Shown here one piece after another: positions 9,111 through 17,108 of a DNA stretch of 64,000 nucleotides. The stretch is from Candidatus Nitrosocosmicus agrestis. GTDB lineage: Archaea; Thermoproteota; Nitrososphaeria; Nitrososphaerales; Nitrososphaeraceae. The stretch spans positions 124,001 through 188,000 of the forward strand of contig NZ_VUYS01000001.1 in assembly GCF_008389435.1 (NCBI RefSeq), in the 5' to 3' direction. Position 1 is the stretch's first letter; every line of letters starts with the position of its first letter. The translations under genes and the position numbers were made by a program. The notes under the pieces are model-generated. The model saw only the letters and a program-made list of their open reading frames with translations, searched no databases and was not told where the DNA came from.

Positions 9111-9944
9111 ATGCCATTTCTGATCGATGATGTATTGTCTGCGAAGAGGGAGTTGGATAAATTTAGACTAGATAATTTAAAACGCGGAAATTTAGCACCT
9201 CACCACGAACGATTTATTTTTCCCTTTCTTTGTGGTTCATATTTTGCATATAGGAAAATAGATGTTAAGAGAATAGTAGCCATTGCTCATGCCGTATCAA
9301 AAGATAATCCATCTTATTTAGATGTTGGATGTGGTTATGGAGACTTTTTGGAAAAAATAAGACAATATCTTCCAAATGCCGAAGGGATGGAGAAGAGTGC
9401 AGACATATTTTTCAAGTTAAAAAAATACAAACCTGATTATATAAAAATTGGAGATGCATACAACGGTATAGAAAAAAGATATGATGTCATATTTGTTGGA
9501 TGGATGGAACCAGGAGTCGACTACAGAGATAAAATTGCCGAAAAAACAGATGTTATAGTCACTACATTAGATCAAGGTGGACAATGCGGAAAACACTGCG
9601 GATGTGAAATGGAGGAATACGGCTTCAAGAAAGTTGCAAGTTGGCTAACACCCTCATGGATTGATGTGAACACCGAACTAATGAATAAATATTATTCATC
9701 CATGACCGAGGGCTTGAGACGTTCCCTTCATGAGTTAAGGGGAGCACATAATTTATGGTATATATATTCCAAGCCAAATTATGTTGAAAGTGTCAGAAAA
9801 GATTTGTTAGAATATGATTCCAAAATCAGCGACACTGCGACATATGATCATGAGAAGATCCTTGATGAATTAGGATACAGGGTAAACGAAAGGCTTCCAT
9901 TAGGATCAGGTATGAATTTATGGAAAATTGAGTTTGAAAACTAA
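9111..9944 (+). CDS. Class I SAM methyltransferase-like protein, tandem copy 1
   Basis: A 277-residue protein with a Rossmann motif I, YLDVGCGYGDFLEKI, near residue 75, followed by the acidic strand-2 end (AEGMEK). This indicates an S-adenosylmethionine-binding fold. The substrate is unknown. It is the first of two overlapping copies. 382 bases (9196-9577) are identical to 10014-10395 and two further blocks are identical, while the N-terminus, a middle island and the C-terminus differ. Copy 1 alone carries a cysteine-rich island, GGQCGKHCGCEMEEYG (near residues 155-170), which could bind metal. Stop and start of the two copies overlap by one base (9944). Confidence 0.7.
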   Translation: MPFLIDDVLSAKRELDKFRLDNLKRGNLAPHHERFIFPFLCGSYFAYRKIDVKRIVAIAHAVSKDNPSYLDVGCGYGDFLEKIRQYLPNAEGMEKSADIFFKLKKYKPDYIKIGDAYNGIEKRYDVIFVGWMEPGVDYRDKIAEKTDVIVTTLDQGGQCGKHCGCEMEEYGFKKVASWLTPSWIDVNTELMNKYYSSMTEGLRRSLHELRGAHNLWYIYSKPNYVESVRKDLLEYDSKISDTATYDHEKILDELGYRVNERLPLGSGMNLWKIEFEN

Positions 9945-10607
9945 TGTCTCCTGGATTAAATGACCTAATATTTGCCTTCAACGCGTTAGAACAATTTAGA
10001 AAACGCGCTATATCACCTCACCACGAACGATTTATTTTTCCCTTTCTTTGTGGTTCATATTTTGCATATAGGAAAATAGATGTTAAGAGAATAGTAGCCA
10101 TTGCTCATGCCGTATCAAAAGATAATCCATCTTATTTAGATGTTGGATGTGGTTATGGAGACTTTTTGGAAAAAATAAGACAATATCTTCCAAATGCCGA
10201 AGGGATGGAGAAGAGTGCAGACATATTTTTCAAGTTAAAAAAATACAAACCTGATTATATAAAAATTGGAGATGCATACAACGGTATAGAAAAAAGATAT
10301 GATGTCATATTTGTTGGATGGATGGAACCAGGAGTCGACTACAGAGATAAAATTGCCGAAAAAACAGATGTTATAGTCACTACATTAGATCAAGGATTGA
10401 GTTTAGCTGCAGAGTTCGAGGGTCATGATTTTAAGAAAGTTGCAAGTTGGCTAACACCCTCATGGGAAGACATCAACACGGAAATAACTAACAAATATTA
10501 TTCATCCATGACCGAGGGCTTGAGACGTTCCCTTCATGAGTTAAGGGGAGCACATAATTTATGGTATATATATTCCAAGCCAAATTATGTTGAAAGTGTC
10601 AGAAAAG
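9196..10607 (+). repeat. Mosaic direct repeats within the tandem methyltransferase pair
   Basis: Three blocks of copy 1 recur unchanged in copy 2: 9196-9577 = 10014-10395 (382 bp), 9627-9659 = 10433-10465 (33 bp) and 9687-9801 = 10493-10607 (115 bp). The offset changes from 818 to 806 because the intervening island is 12 bp shorter in copy 2. Sharp switches between perfect identity, including third codon positions, and strong divergence are the signature of gene conversion. Confidence 0.9.
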
Positions 10608-10759
10608 GGCTAAAAAGCCACATTAGTCAAGAAAACAAGGGAAATAACAATGGCTATGAATTCGAAAAAGTCTTGGATGAATCAGGGTATAAATATTTAG
10701 AAAACTTCAATATTGGTAACAAGAATCATTTATTGTGGGATATTGTATTTGACACTTAA
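9944..10759 (+). CDS. Class I SAM methyltransferase-like protein, tandem copy 2
   Basis: A 271-residue paralogue of the preceding gene. The same motif I (LDVGCGYGDFLEKI) and the same central core are present, identical at DNA level over three blocks. The N-terminal 20 residues, the island LSLAAEFEGHDF (no cysteines) and the last 50 residues are unrelated in detail to copy 1, where a longer N/K-rich linker occurs instead. The start ATG overlaps the stop of copy 1 by one base, so translation is probably coupled. Two diverged proteins may form a heteromer that shares a homogenised core; this is inference. Confidence 0.7.
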   Translation: MSPGLNDLIFAFNALEQFRKRAISPHHERFIFPFLCGSYFAYRKIDVKRIVAIAHAVSKDNPSYLDVGCGYGDFLEKIRQYLPNAEGMEKSADIFFKLKKYKPDYIKIGDAYNGIEKRYDVIFVGWMEPGVDYRDKIAEKTDVIVTTLDQGLSLAAEFEGHDFKKVASWLTPSWEDINTEITNKYYSSMTEGLRRSLHELRGAHNLWYIYSKPNYVESVRKGLKSHISQENKGNNNGYEFEKVLDESGYKYLENFNIGNKNHLLWDIVFDT

Positions 10760-10801
10760 TTCAAAAAGACTTAATATGATAAACAAATTTACTATTTTTT
10801 A

Positions 10802-12064
10802 TTGAAAGTAACTACATTAGGAGCTGCCAGAGAAGTTGGGAGATCTGCATTCCTGGTAAATTCAAATAATACAAATATTTTACTAGATTATGGCGTTCTA
10901 CTGAAGAAGGAGCCACTTTTTCCTATCAAAGTTAACCCGACTGACATAGATGCAGTTGTAATAACCCACGCACATTTGGATCATTCAGGATGTGTTCCCT
11001 CACTATTCCTCAATGAAGATACAAATCTGGAAGCATTGGCCACTATGCCGACTTTTGAACTATCTCAACTATTGATTCAAGACATGATAAAGATATCAGG
11101 ATTCTATCTTCCATTTCAATATCACGACCTTATGAATATGTTAAATCATGCTAGGCATCTGGATTACAGAAGTAGTCATAATATTAGAGATACCAACATC
11201 ACTTTTCACGAATCAGGTCATGTAATAGGCGGTTCAACTGTTCTGGTAGAGCATGAGGGAAGAAGGTTGTTTTATACAGGAGATATGAATACACGTGGAT
11301 CTAAGGTACTAAGGCCAGCTGATTTAGATATAGGTGAAATAGATATGTTGATAATAGAAAGTACTTATTCACAGGCCGAACAAGTTCCCAGGGATCAATC
11401 AGAGAGAGAACTAGTAAAATACGCAAAAGAGGTCGTTGAGAGAAATGGGGTGTTTTTCATACCTGCTTTTTCTGTAGAACGGGCACAAGAAATTGCCTGT
11501 GTTCTCAAAGCATATGACTTTCCTTACAAAATAGCTATGGATGGGATGGCATTAAAAACTAACGACATTATGCTTAGGTATCCAAAGTATCTCCGCGATT
11601 CCAAAACATTTAAGAGTTCTATCGAGGATGTAGAAAGGATTACAAGCTGGCATAGAAGGAAAAGAGTGGTTAAGGAACCAGGCGTAATAATTTCACCTGC
11701 TGGTATGCTTGTAGGTGGAACAGCGGTCTTTTACATAGAAGAAATTTGTAAAAGTCAGTACAACGGTATTGCTTTGGTTTCTTATCAGGGTGAGGGAACT
11801 CCTGGCAGATCATTACTAGACAAGAGACAAGTTACATATAATGGAAGAACTATCAAATGCTTAGCAGAGGTGAACAGATTTGACTTTTCTGGTCACAATA
11901 GCAGGACAGAACTATTCGAAATTCTAAACAAAATTAAAGGAGACCCGCAAGTATTGACAGTACATGGGGATAATTTATCCTGTACTAAATTTGCAGAGGA
12001 AATAACAGAAAAATACGGATACAAAGCACATGCACCAGAAGCTGGAGAAATTAACACAGTTTAG
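10802..12064 (+). CDS. Beta-CASP metallo-beta-lactamase ribonuclease, aCPSF2/RNase J-like
   Basis: A 420-residue nuclease of the metallo-beta-lactamase/beta-CASP family that acts on RNA, as an endo- or 5'-3' exonuclease. Motif 2 is THAHLDHSG, motif 3 the His in HESGHVIGG, and motif 4 YTGDMNTRG. The beta-CASP inserts include PAFSVERAQE and ISPAGMLVGG, and the last ligand His is in TVHGD. There is no N-terminal KH domain, so it corresponds to the short archaeal CPSF2 type and not to the transcription terminator aCPSF1/FttA. The start is TTG at 10802, 42 bases after the methyltransferase pair. Confidence 0.88.
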   Translation: MKVTTLGAAREVGRSAFLVNSNNTNILLDYGVLLKKEPLFPIKVNPTDIDAVVITHAHLDHSGCVPSLFLNEDTNLEALATMPTFELSQLLIQDMIKISGFYLPFQYHDLMNMLNHARHLDYRSSHNIRDTNITFHESGHVIGGSTVLVEHEGRRLFYTGDMNTRGSKVLRPADLDIGEIDMLIIESTYSQAEQVPRDQSERELVKYAKEVVERNGVFFIPAFSVERAQEIACVLKAYDFPYKIAMDGMALKTNDIMLRYPKYLRDSKTFKSSIEDVERITSWHRRKRVVKEPGVIISPAGMLVGGTAVFYIEEICKSQYNGIALVSYQGEGTPGRSLLDKRQVTYNGRTIKCLAEVNRFDFSGHNSRTELFEILNKIKGDPQVLTVHGDNLSCTKFAEEITEKYGYKAHAPEAGEINTV

Positions 12065-12124
12065 TAGACGATACAAAAGAAGATTGAAAAAATCTGTGTG
12101 TTATAGGAGGATCATTCGCATCGT

Positions 12125-13012
12125 TTGTTTCACAACAACCAATTAAATATTTATTCAACTATCAATAGTGGACAATATTTTCTATGGGAAAATAGACAAA
12201 ATATATGGTATGGAATATATGAAGACACTGTCCTCAAGATTTCGCCAATTCTGGACAACAATAGGATTCGCTACGAATATGACTCCTTTCCCAAAATTGA
12301 AGATTGGGAGCAAAGTGTCTTTAGGCTAGATGACAATTATGACCAAATAATTAATGAAATATCTAAAAAGGATTTGACGATTGAAAAAATTACAAAACAA
12401 TATAGAGGCTTGCGTATCATGAGACAAAAGCCGATTCAATGTATTATATCGTTCCTGTGTTCTAGCAATAATAATATTCCTAGAATTAGACTAATGCTAA
12501 GGAATCTCTCCAGAGTATTCGGAAAAACAATCGAATGGAAAGGCGACACATTTCATACATTCCCAACTTTGGCAGGCATATCCTCTGCATCACAAGCAGA
12601 ATTACTACAATGTGGATTAGGATATAGAGCAGTTTACATTCAAAATACTGTGAAATCCATTTTAAATCAGGATGTTGATATGAAAATTATCGAAAAGGCC
12701 AATTACACAGAATCAAAACTAGAGTTAATGAAATTATGTGGAGTAGGTGAAAAAATAGCAGATTGCATATTGTTATTCTCGTTAGACAAGCTAGATGCAT
12801 TTCCAATTGATACTTGGATCGTAAAACTACTTCAAGAATACTTGAATAATATTTTAGTTGCAAGTCCAGATGTGAAAATAAACAGCAAGTTATCTCCTAA
12901 TCAATATAAAGTTATTTCAAAAAAAATCAGAGATCACTATGGCAAATATTCCGGATATGCCCAACAGTTTCTATATTACAGCATTAGAGAACGAAATGGC
13001 AGAAAGTGGTAA
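12125..13012 (+). CDS. ogg: 8-oxoguanine DNA glycosylase (Ogg1-type HhH-GPD)
   Basis: Base-excision repair glycosylase/AP lyase removing oxidised guanine. The N-terminal domain begins with SGQYFLWEN, like Ogg1/AlkA. The HhH-GPD core runs from PIQCIISFLCSSNNNIPRIR through LMKLCGVGEKIADCILLFSL. The Lys of GEKIADC corresponds to the Schiff-base lysine, and Asp in AFPIDTW is the catalytic aspartate. The start is TTG at 12125, chosen because no in-frame ATG exists nearby and a GGAGG motif sits at 12106-12110. It may share a transcript with the beta-CASP gene 60 bases upstream. Confidence 0.9.
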   Translation: MFHNNQLNIYSTINSGQYFLWENRQNIWYGIYEDTVLKISPILDNNRIRYEYDSFPKIEDWEQSVFRLDDNYDQIINEISKKDLTIEKITKQYRGLRIMRQKPIQCIISFLCSSNNNIPRIRLMLRNLSRVFGKTIEWKGDTFHTFPTLAGISSASQAELLQCGLGYRAVYIQNTVKSILNQDVDMKIIEKANYTESKLELMKLCGVGEKIADCILLFSLDKLDAFPIDTWIVKLLQEYLNNILVASPDVKINSKLSPNQYKVISKKIRDHYGKYSGYAQQFLYYSIRERNGRKW

Positions 13013-13033
13013 AAATCAGTAAATAGATTTTGT

Positions 13034-13813
13034 CTATTTACCTCTCTTCTTCTTAATGTCAGATGCCCTCTTTGAGGACGATTTGGAGGCGGTAGATTTG
13101 GAGCTTGAGGGAGTACTCTTTGAGGACGATTTGGAGGCGGTAGATTTGGAGCTTGAGGGAGTACTCTTTGAGGACGATTTGGCAATGACGCTTTTTTCTA
13201 TTCTCGTCATCTTCTTTTCAATTTCTTTGAGCGATGAGTGGGTTTGCTTTAAGGAAATGGTTTGTTTTTCAATGGACTTTAGGCCTTTTTGCAAAGGCAG
13301 AGATATCTTCTGCATTTTCTGGATTTCTTTAAAGAGTTTATCCACATTCTTATTGATGGTTTCCAAGTTCTTGGTTATTGGAGACAAGTCAATGTTTCTA
13401 TAATCAGAACCTTTTACAGCATCTTTCCTCTGTGCACGTTGTACACGCCGGGGTTTTTCATCTTCTAGTTCCAGATCTTCATCATCTTCATCATCTTCAT
13501 CATCTTCATCATCTTCATCATCTTCATCATCTTCATCATCTTCATCATCTTCATCATCTTCATCATCTTCATCATCTTCATCATCTTCTTCTAGTTCTAA
13601 TTCCTCTTCATCATCTTCTTCTAGTTCTAATTCCTCTTCATCATCTTCTTCTAGTTCTAATTCCTCTTCATCATCTTTATTTTCTTCTTTATTTGTAGAA
13701 TTTAAAGTGTCATTCTCTACTTTTATAATACGTTCATCATCAGCATCAGCAGATCTGATTAAGATCTCTTTCTTATTTATAAGAACAGGATAATATTGTA
13801 TCTCCAAAGACAT
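13034..13813 (-). CDS. Low-complexity protein: acidic repeats, coiled coil, Ser/Lys tail
   Basis: The 259-residue protein has a clear modular build. A short ordered N-terminus (MSLEIQYYPVLINKKEILIR) comes first. Then come three copies of an ELELEEDDEE-like unit, about a dozen EDD triplets, and a basic hinge KPRRVQRAQRK. A heptad-rich coiled coil (about residues 140-205, NKNVDKLFKEIQKMQK) follows, and finally two near-identical SSSKSTPSSSKSTASK repeats with a KKKRGK end. The charge asymmetry suggests a scaffold or a nucleic-acid or histone-like binding role; no family is recognised. The DNA repeats are in phase with 9 bp, so the length is probably variable between strains. Confidence 0.65.
   Translation of the reverse strand: MSLEIQYYPVLINKKEILIRSADADDERIIKVENDTLNSTNKEENKDDEEELELEEDDEEELELEEDDEEELELEEDDEDDEDDEDDEDDEDDEDDEDDEDDEDDEDDEDDEDLELEDEKPRRVQRAQRKDAVKGSDYRNIDLSPITKNLETINKNVDKLFKEIQKMQKISLPLQKGLKSIEKQTISLKQTHSSLKEIEKKMTRIEKSVIAKSSSKSTPSSSKSTASKSSSKSTPSSSKSTASKSSSKRASDIKKKRGK
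13460..13680. repeat. In-frame microsatellite-like tandem repeats (acidic tract)
   Basis: A 9-bp unit (TCATCTTCA on the plus strand) is repeated about a dozen times, then a 30-bp unit containing TCTTCTAGTTCTAATTCC is repeated three times. All are in frame and encode Asp/Glu runs of the minus-strand gene. A second direct repeat of about 60 bp encoding the Ser/Lys tail lies at 13064-13184. Confidence 0.85.
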
Positions 13814-13886
13814 GTATGTACAGAGAATTCCAATATCAAATATTAAAAGTGATCTCTACTATTTATTACAAAAAAATAAAAAAATA

Positions 13887-15233
13887 CTAGCTAACCTTTG
13901 GTTTCAATTCTTCAGTAAAAGTATTGTAAATAGATAAGGCTTCTTTTTCACTTTTAGCGCCCACTATTGTTGCAGCTCCGCTAGTAAGAAAGCTAATGAG
14001 GAGTTTATCCTGATTAGATACAGTGAGTCCCAAGTTACCCTTAGATTTAAGCACATAGCCATTTGATTCAGCGGTTTTTAGAATCCTTGATAAATCAATT
14101 TCATTTGTAATTTGTGCAGGAGTTACCGTGTATGTCCTTTTTCCTCTATCTCTTCCACATAACTCTTCTACCATAATGGAAGGAACATTGGTGTCTTGGA
14201 ATTTTACGTTCAATCCACAGGATGGACATTCATCATGTCGATTCATTTGAATTTTGTCAAATACCAAATCATTAAGGTCCACGTACAATAGTTTATTTGC
14301 TAAAGATGGTGGTTGTCCAATGGTAATCTTTACAGCTTCTGAAACCTGAATTCCAGCAACAAGATAGAGAATAGACGGATGTACTCCCTCTGTGCTACAA
14401 GTAGGCATTTCATCCTCCGATAATTCAGGGAAAATACATCTAAGACATGCTGTTTGATTAGGAATAATAGTGCAAACAGAGCCCACCATTCCCAAGGCGC
14501 CTGCATAGATAAATGGGATCCCCAATTTTAAGCAGGCATCATTTAGAGCATACCTAGCATCAATACTATCTAAAGCATCAATCACTATGTCACTGCCTTT
14601 TATTATTTTCTCTGCAGTATATTTAGTAACAGAAATCGGAATTGCTTCGATTTTGACATCAGGGTTCATTTTTTGTAAGCGCTCCAAAGCAGCCTCGACT
14701 TTCACCTTTCCAATATCTACATCTGTGTACAAGTGTTGTCTATGGAGATTTGAAATTTCTACTACATCTCTGTCCACTATTCGGATAGTTCCTATCCCCA
14801 TTCCGACCAGCTGATTCAATACAGGATTACCTATACCTCCAGCTCCAACTACACATATCTTGGCATCTTTGAGTTTTTCCATTCCTATATATCCAATTTC
14901 TTCTAGCATAATCTGCCTAGAGTATCTAATCATATCCTGACTGGTTATTTCAGCCCCACCTGCAACTGCGGGCAAAATATAAATTGAATCCCCTTCCTTT
15001 AAACTAGAATTCATCCCAGCATTGCTAAATCGCATATTTTTGCCATTAATATAAATATTAATTAAGGCTCTAGGTTTGCCGTTAATATCAATTACTCGAC
15101 GCTTAAAGTCTTCGCCCATAATTTCTGACACAATATTGAAAGCTTCATCAAGTGTAGAAGCATCTATTGACATTTTTTTTTCTCCTGCTCCCTTATTTAG
15201 TACAGAAGGAACTACAAATTCAACTGTTGTCAA
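13887..15233 (-). CDS. Ubiquitin-like (MoaD/ThiS)-E1 (ThiF/MoeB) fusion protein
   Basis: The 448-residue fusion has three parts. Residues 1-93 form a beta-grasp ubiquitin-like domain that reaches a Gly-Gly at 92-93 (LPAVAGGAE). Residues 95-345 are an E1-like adenylyltransferase with the nucleotide loop VVGAGGIGNP (128-137), SNLHRQ, zinc cysteines CLRC and CPSC, and a PTCSTEGVHPS motif. The last 80 residues form a small unassigned domain. Such enzymes activate MoaD/SAMP-type carriers for molybdopterin, thiamine, tRNA thiolation or protein conjugation. Here the carrier is fused in front of its E1 and its GG is internal. TTG start; 39 bases after thrC. Confidence 0.85.
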   Translation of the reverse strand: MTTVEFVVPSVLNKGAGEKKMSIDASTLDEAFNIVSEIMGEDFKRRVIDINGKPRALINIYINGKNMRFSNAGMNSSLKEGDSIYILPAVAGGAEITSQDMIRYSRQIMLEEIGYIGMEKLKDAKICVVGAGGIGNPVLNQLVGMGIGTIRIVDRDVVEISNLHRQHLYTDVDIGKVKVEAALERLQKMNPDVKIEAIPISVTKYTAEKIIKGSDIVIDALDSIDARYALNDACLKLGIPFIYAGALGMVGSVCTIIPNQTACLRCIFPELSEDEMPTCSTEGVHPSILYLVAGIQVSEAVKITIGQPPSLANKLLYVDLNDLVFDKIQMNRHDECPSCGLNVKFQDTNVPSIMVEELCGRDRGKRTYTVTPAQITNEIDLSRILKTAESNGYVLKSKGNLGLTVSNQDKLLISFLTSGAATIVGAKSEKEALSIYNTFTEELKPKVS

Positions 15234-15272
15234 CTAATATTCACCGTTATTTTTCGATTTATATCCGTTTGT

Positions 15273-16499
15273 TCAACGTATGATGGCTGATACGAGCCTA
15301 ATATCGGGTTTTACAGAATTTGGAACAGAGAGTAAATCCATTATAGACTCTGTAGTTTTAAGACCATTACCAGTAACGTAACAAACTACATTTTCATCTC
15401 TTTCTATTTTGTTTTCCTCAATCAGTTTCTTTAAAACACCTACGGCTACACCGCCAGCTGGTTCAGTAAATATTCCTTCAGATTTTGCAAGTAATAATAT
15501 TGCATCCTTGATTTCTGCGTCAGTAACTTTCTCTCCTAGTCCATTGAATTGTTTAAGACGTTTTAATACGTATAATCCATCACCAGGGTCGCCAATCGCC
15601 AAACTCTTTGCCACTGTCTCAGGCTTTTCTACTGGAATCACCTCGTTAGATTTATTTTTGAATGCATCTACAATCGGCGCACACCCATTTGGCTGTGCAG
15701 CAATGATTCTCAAATTAGATATATCACCAATTAATCCAAGATTCATTATTTCTTCAAACCCCTTGCAAATTGCATTTAACATAGCACCACTTCCTACTGG
15801 AATAACAAGTACATCCGGAATGGTCCAATTCAATTGTTCTAACACTTCAAAAGCCAAAGTTTTGGAACCCTCAACATAGTATGGTCGCATATTGATATTT
15901 ACAATTCCATAGCCATTTGAATCTCCAATTACTGAAGCAATTCTATTTGCATCATCATATGTGCCGTCAACAGCTACAAATTTACCTCCATATGACAATG
16001 CCTGAGCTATTTTAACATCCTCAATATCCGAGGGTGCAAAAATATAACAGGGTAAATTTGCTCTCGCAGCATGAGCAGCAGTAGCAGATGCAAGGTTTCC
16101 TGTAGATGCACACCCTACTGCAGCTAAATTCATTTCTTTAGCCTTTGATATTGCAACACCTGCGGGTCTATCTTTAAATGAAAAAGTAGGGTTTACAGAA
16201 TCATTCTTTATATACAAGTTCTTAAAGCCACCAAGACTATTACCCAGGTTATCTGCTTTTTGTAAAGGGGTAATTGAACCATTTAGACTAACTATATTTT
16301 TTTTGTCTTCTATAGGAAGAACTTCAAAATACCTCCAATAAGTTAGATCAGATCTACTTTCAAACGTGTGTTTGGTAATACTATTATCTACTTTATACTG
16401 GACATCTAATGGTCCAAAGCAATCCTCACAGATATATAAAAATCTAGGGGAATACTCTTTGTTGCATTCTCTACACTTTAGTGCGCTTATAATTCCCAT
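15273..16499 (-). CDS. thrC: Threonine synthase
   Basis: PLP-dependent enzyme converting O-phosphohomoserine to threonine, the last step of threonine synthesis. The 408-residue protein starts with a four-cysteine zinc ribbon (CRECN..., YICEDC), typical of archaeal threonine synthases. The PLP lysine is in NPTFSFKDRPAG, and the phosphate loop is VIPVGSGAML near residue 235. GCASTGNLASATAAHAA is the substrate-binding region of fold-type II enzymes. ATG start. It follows hisI by 86 bases on the same strand and precedes the ubiquitin-like/E1 fusion. Confidence 0.92.
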   Translation of the reverse strand: MGIISALKCRECNKEYSPRFLYICEDCFGPLDVQYKVDNSITKHTFESRSDLTYWRYFEVLPIEDKKNIVSLNGSITPLQKADNLGNSLGGFKNLYIKNDSVNPTFSFKDRPAGVAISKAKEMNLAAVGCASTGNLASATAAHAARANLPCYIFAPSDIEDVKIAQALSYGGKFVAVDGTYDDANRIASVIGDSNGYGIVNINMRPYYVEGSKTLAFEVLEQLNWTIPDVLVIPVGSGAMLNAICKGFEEIMNLGLIGDISNLRIIAAQPNGCAPIVDAFKNKSNEVIPVEKPETVAKSLAIGDPGDGLYVLKRLKQFNGLGEKVTDAEIKDAILLLAKSEGIFTEPAGGVAVGVLKKLIEENKIERDENVVCYVTGNGLKTTESIMDLLSVPNSVKPDIRLVSAIIR

Positions 16500-16585
16500 T
16501 ATTTACAATTAATTATTAATAATATAATAGATAAATTTCTCTAAATAATATTTAGTATTACTTAACTATGTGTGTATGGCAGTAA

Positions 16586-16915
16586 TTACTGCTTCAATTC
16601 ATTGTGAAAGCATGTGCGGTCCCCCGTATGGCAAGCAGGTTTTAATGAATTAACAAGATATAACAAGGCATCAGAATCACAATCAACCAGTATTTTCTCC
16701 ACAGGTTGGATATTACCAGACTCCTCACCTTTCATCCATAACTTGTTATGAGAGGTGCTCCAAAAATGAGCATTTCCTGTTTCAACTGTTTTGTGTAAGG
16801 CAAGTTTATTTGCATATCCTAACATCAAAATATCTTTAGTTTTTACATCTTGTACGATTACAGGAATAATACCATTTCGTTTCTCAAAGTCAATTTTGTC
16901 AATGGTTTTTAGCAC
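16586..16915 (-). CDS. hisI: Phosphoribosyl-AMP cyclohydrolase
   Basis: Third step of histidine biosynthesis: hydrolytic opening of the adenine ring of PR-AMP, in the cytosol. At 109 residues it is the stand-alone form without a HisE domain. The hallmarks are ILMLGYANKLAL near the start, HFWSTSHNKLWMKGEESGN, the Mg-binding DCDSDALL, and the zinc cysteines in ACHTGDRTCF near the C-terminus. No other his gene is present nearby, so the pathway must be encoded elsewhere. Confidence 0.93.
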   Translation of the reverse strand: MLKTIDKIDFEKRNGIIPVIVQDVKTKDILMLGYANKLALHKTVETGNAHFWSTSHNKLWMKGEESGNIQPVEKILVDCDSDALLYLVNSLKPACHTGDRTCFHNELKQ

Positions 16916-17108
16916 CTTAGAATTGGTAGGGACAAAACGATATAAAAATTTTGAAACTGTAATATTCTACCCTAATATAATATGTCAAATCAGTAATGCT
17001 CAGCATGAGCAGATTAGTATGAATTTATTTGATTTAGGATGAAGTTTTGCGAAAGAAGGTTTAATTATATAGCGCAAAAAGCAAATAACAATAAAGACGT
17101 CCCTACGA

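Noticed and set aside
12976-13185. Pro/Arg-rich minus-strand ORF
   Set aside because: Shadow frame of the Ser/Lys repeats in the 13034-13813 gene.
13460-13680. CRISPR-like array
   Set aside because: Repeats are contiguous 9-bp and 30-bp coding units without unique spacers.
13378-13698. Plus-strand ORF rich in His-Leu repeats
   Set aside because: It is the complement of the Asp/Glu repeat tract of the minus-strand gene and has no independent start context.
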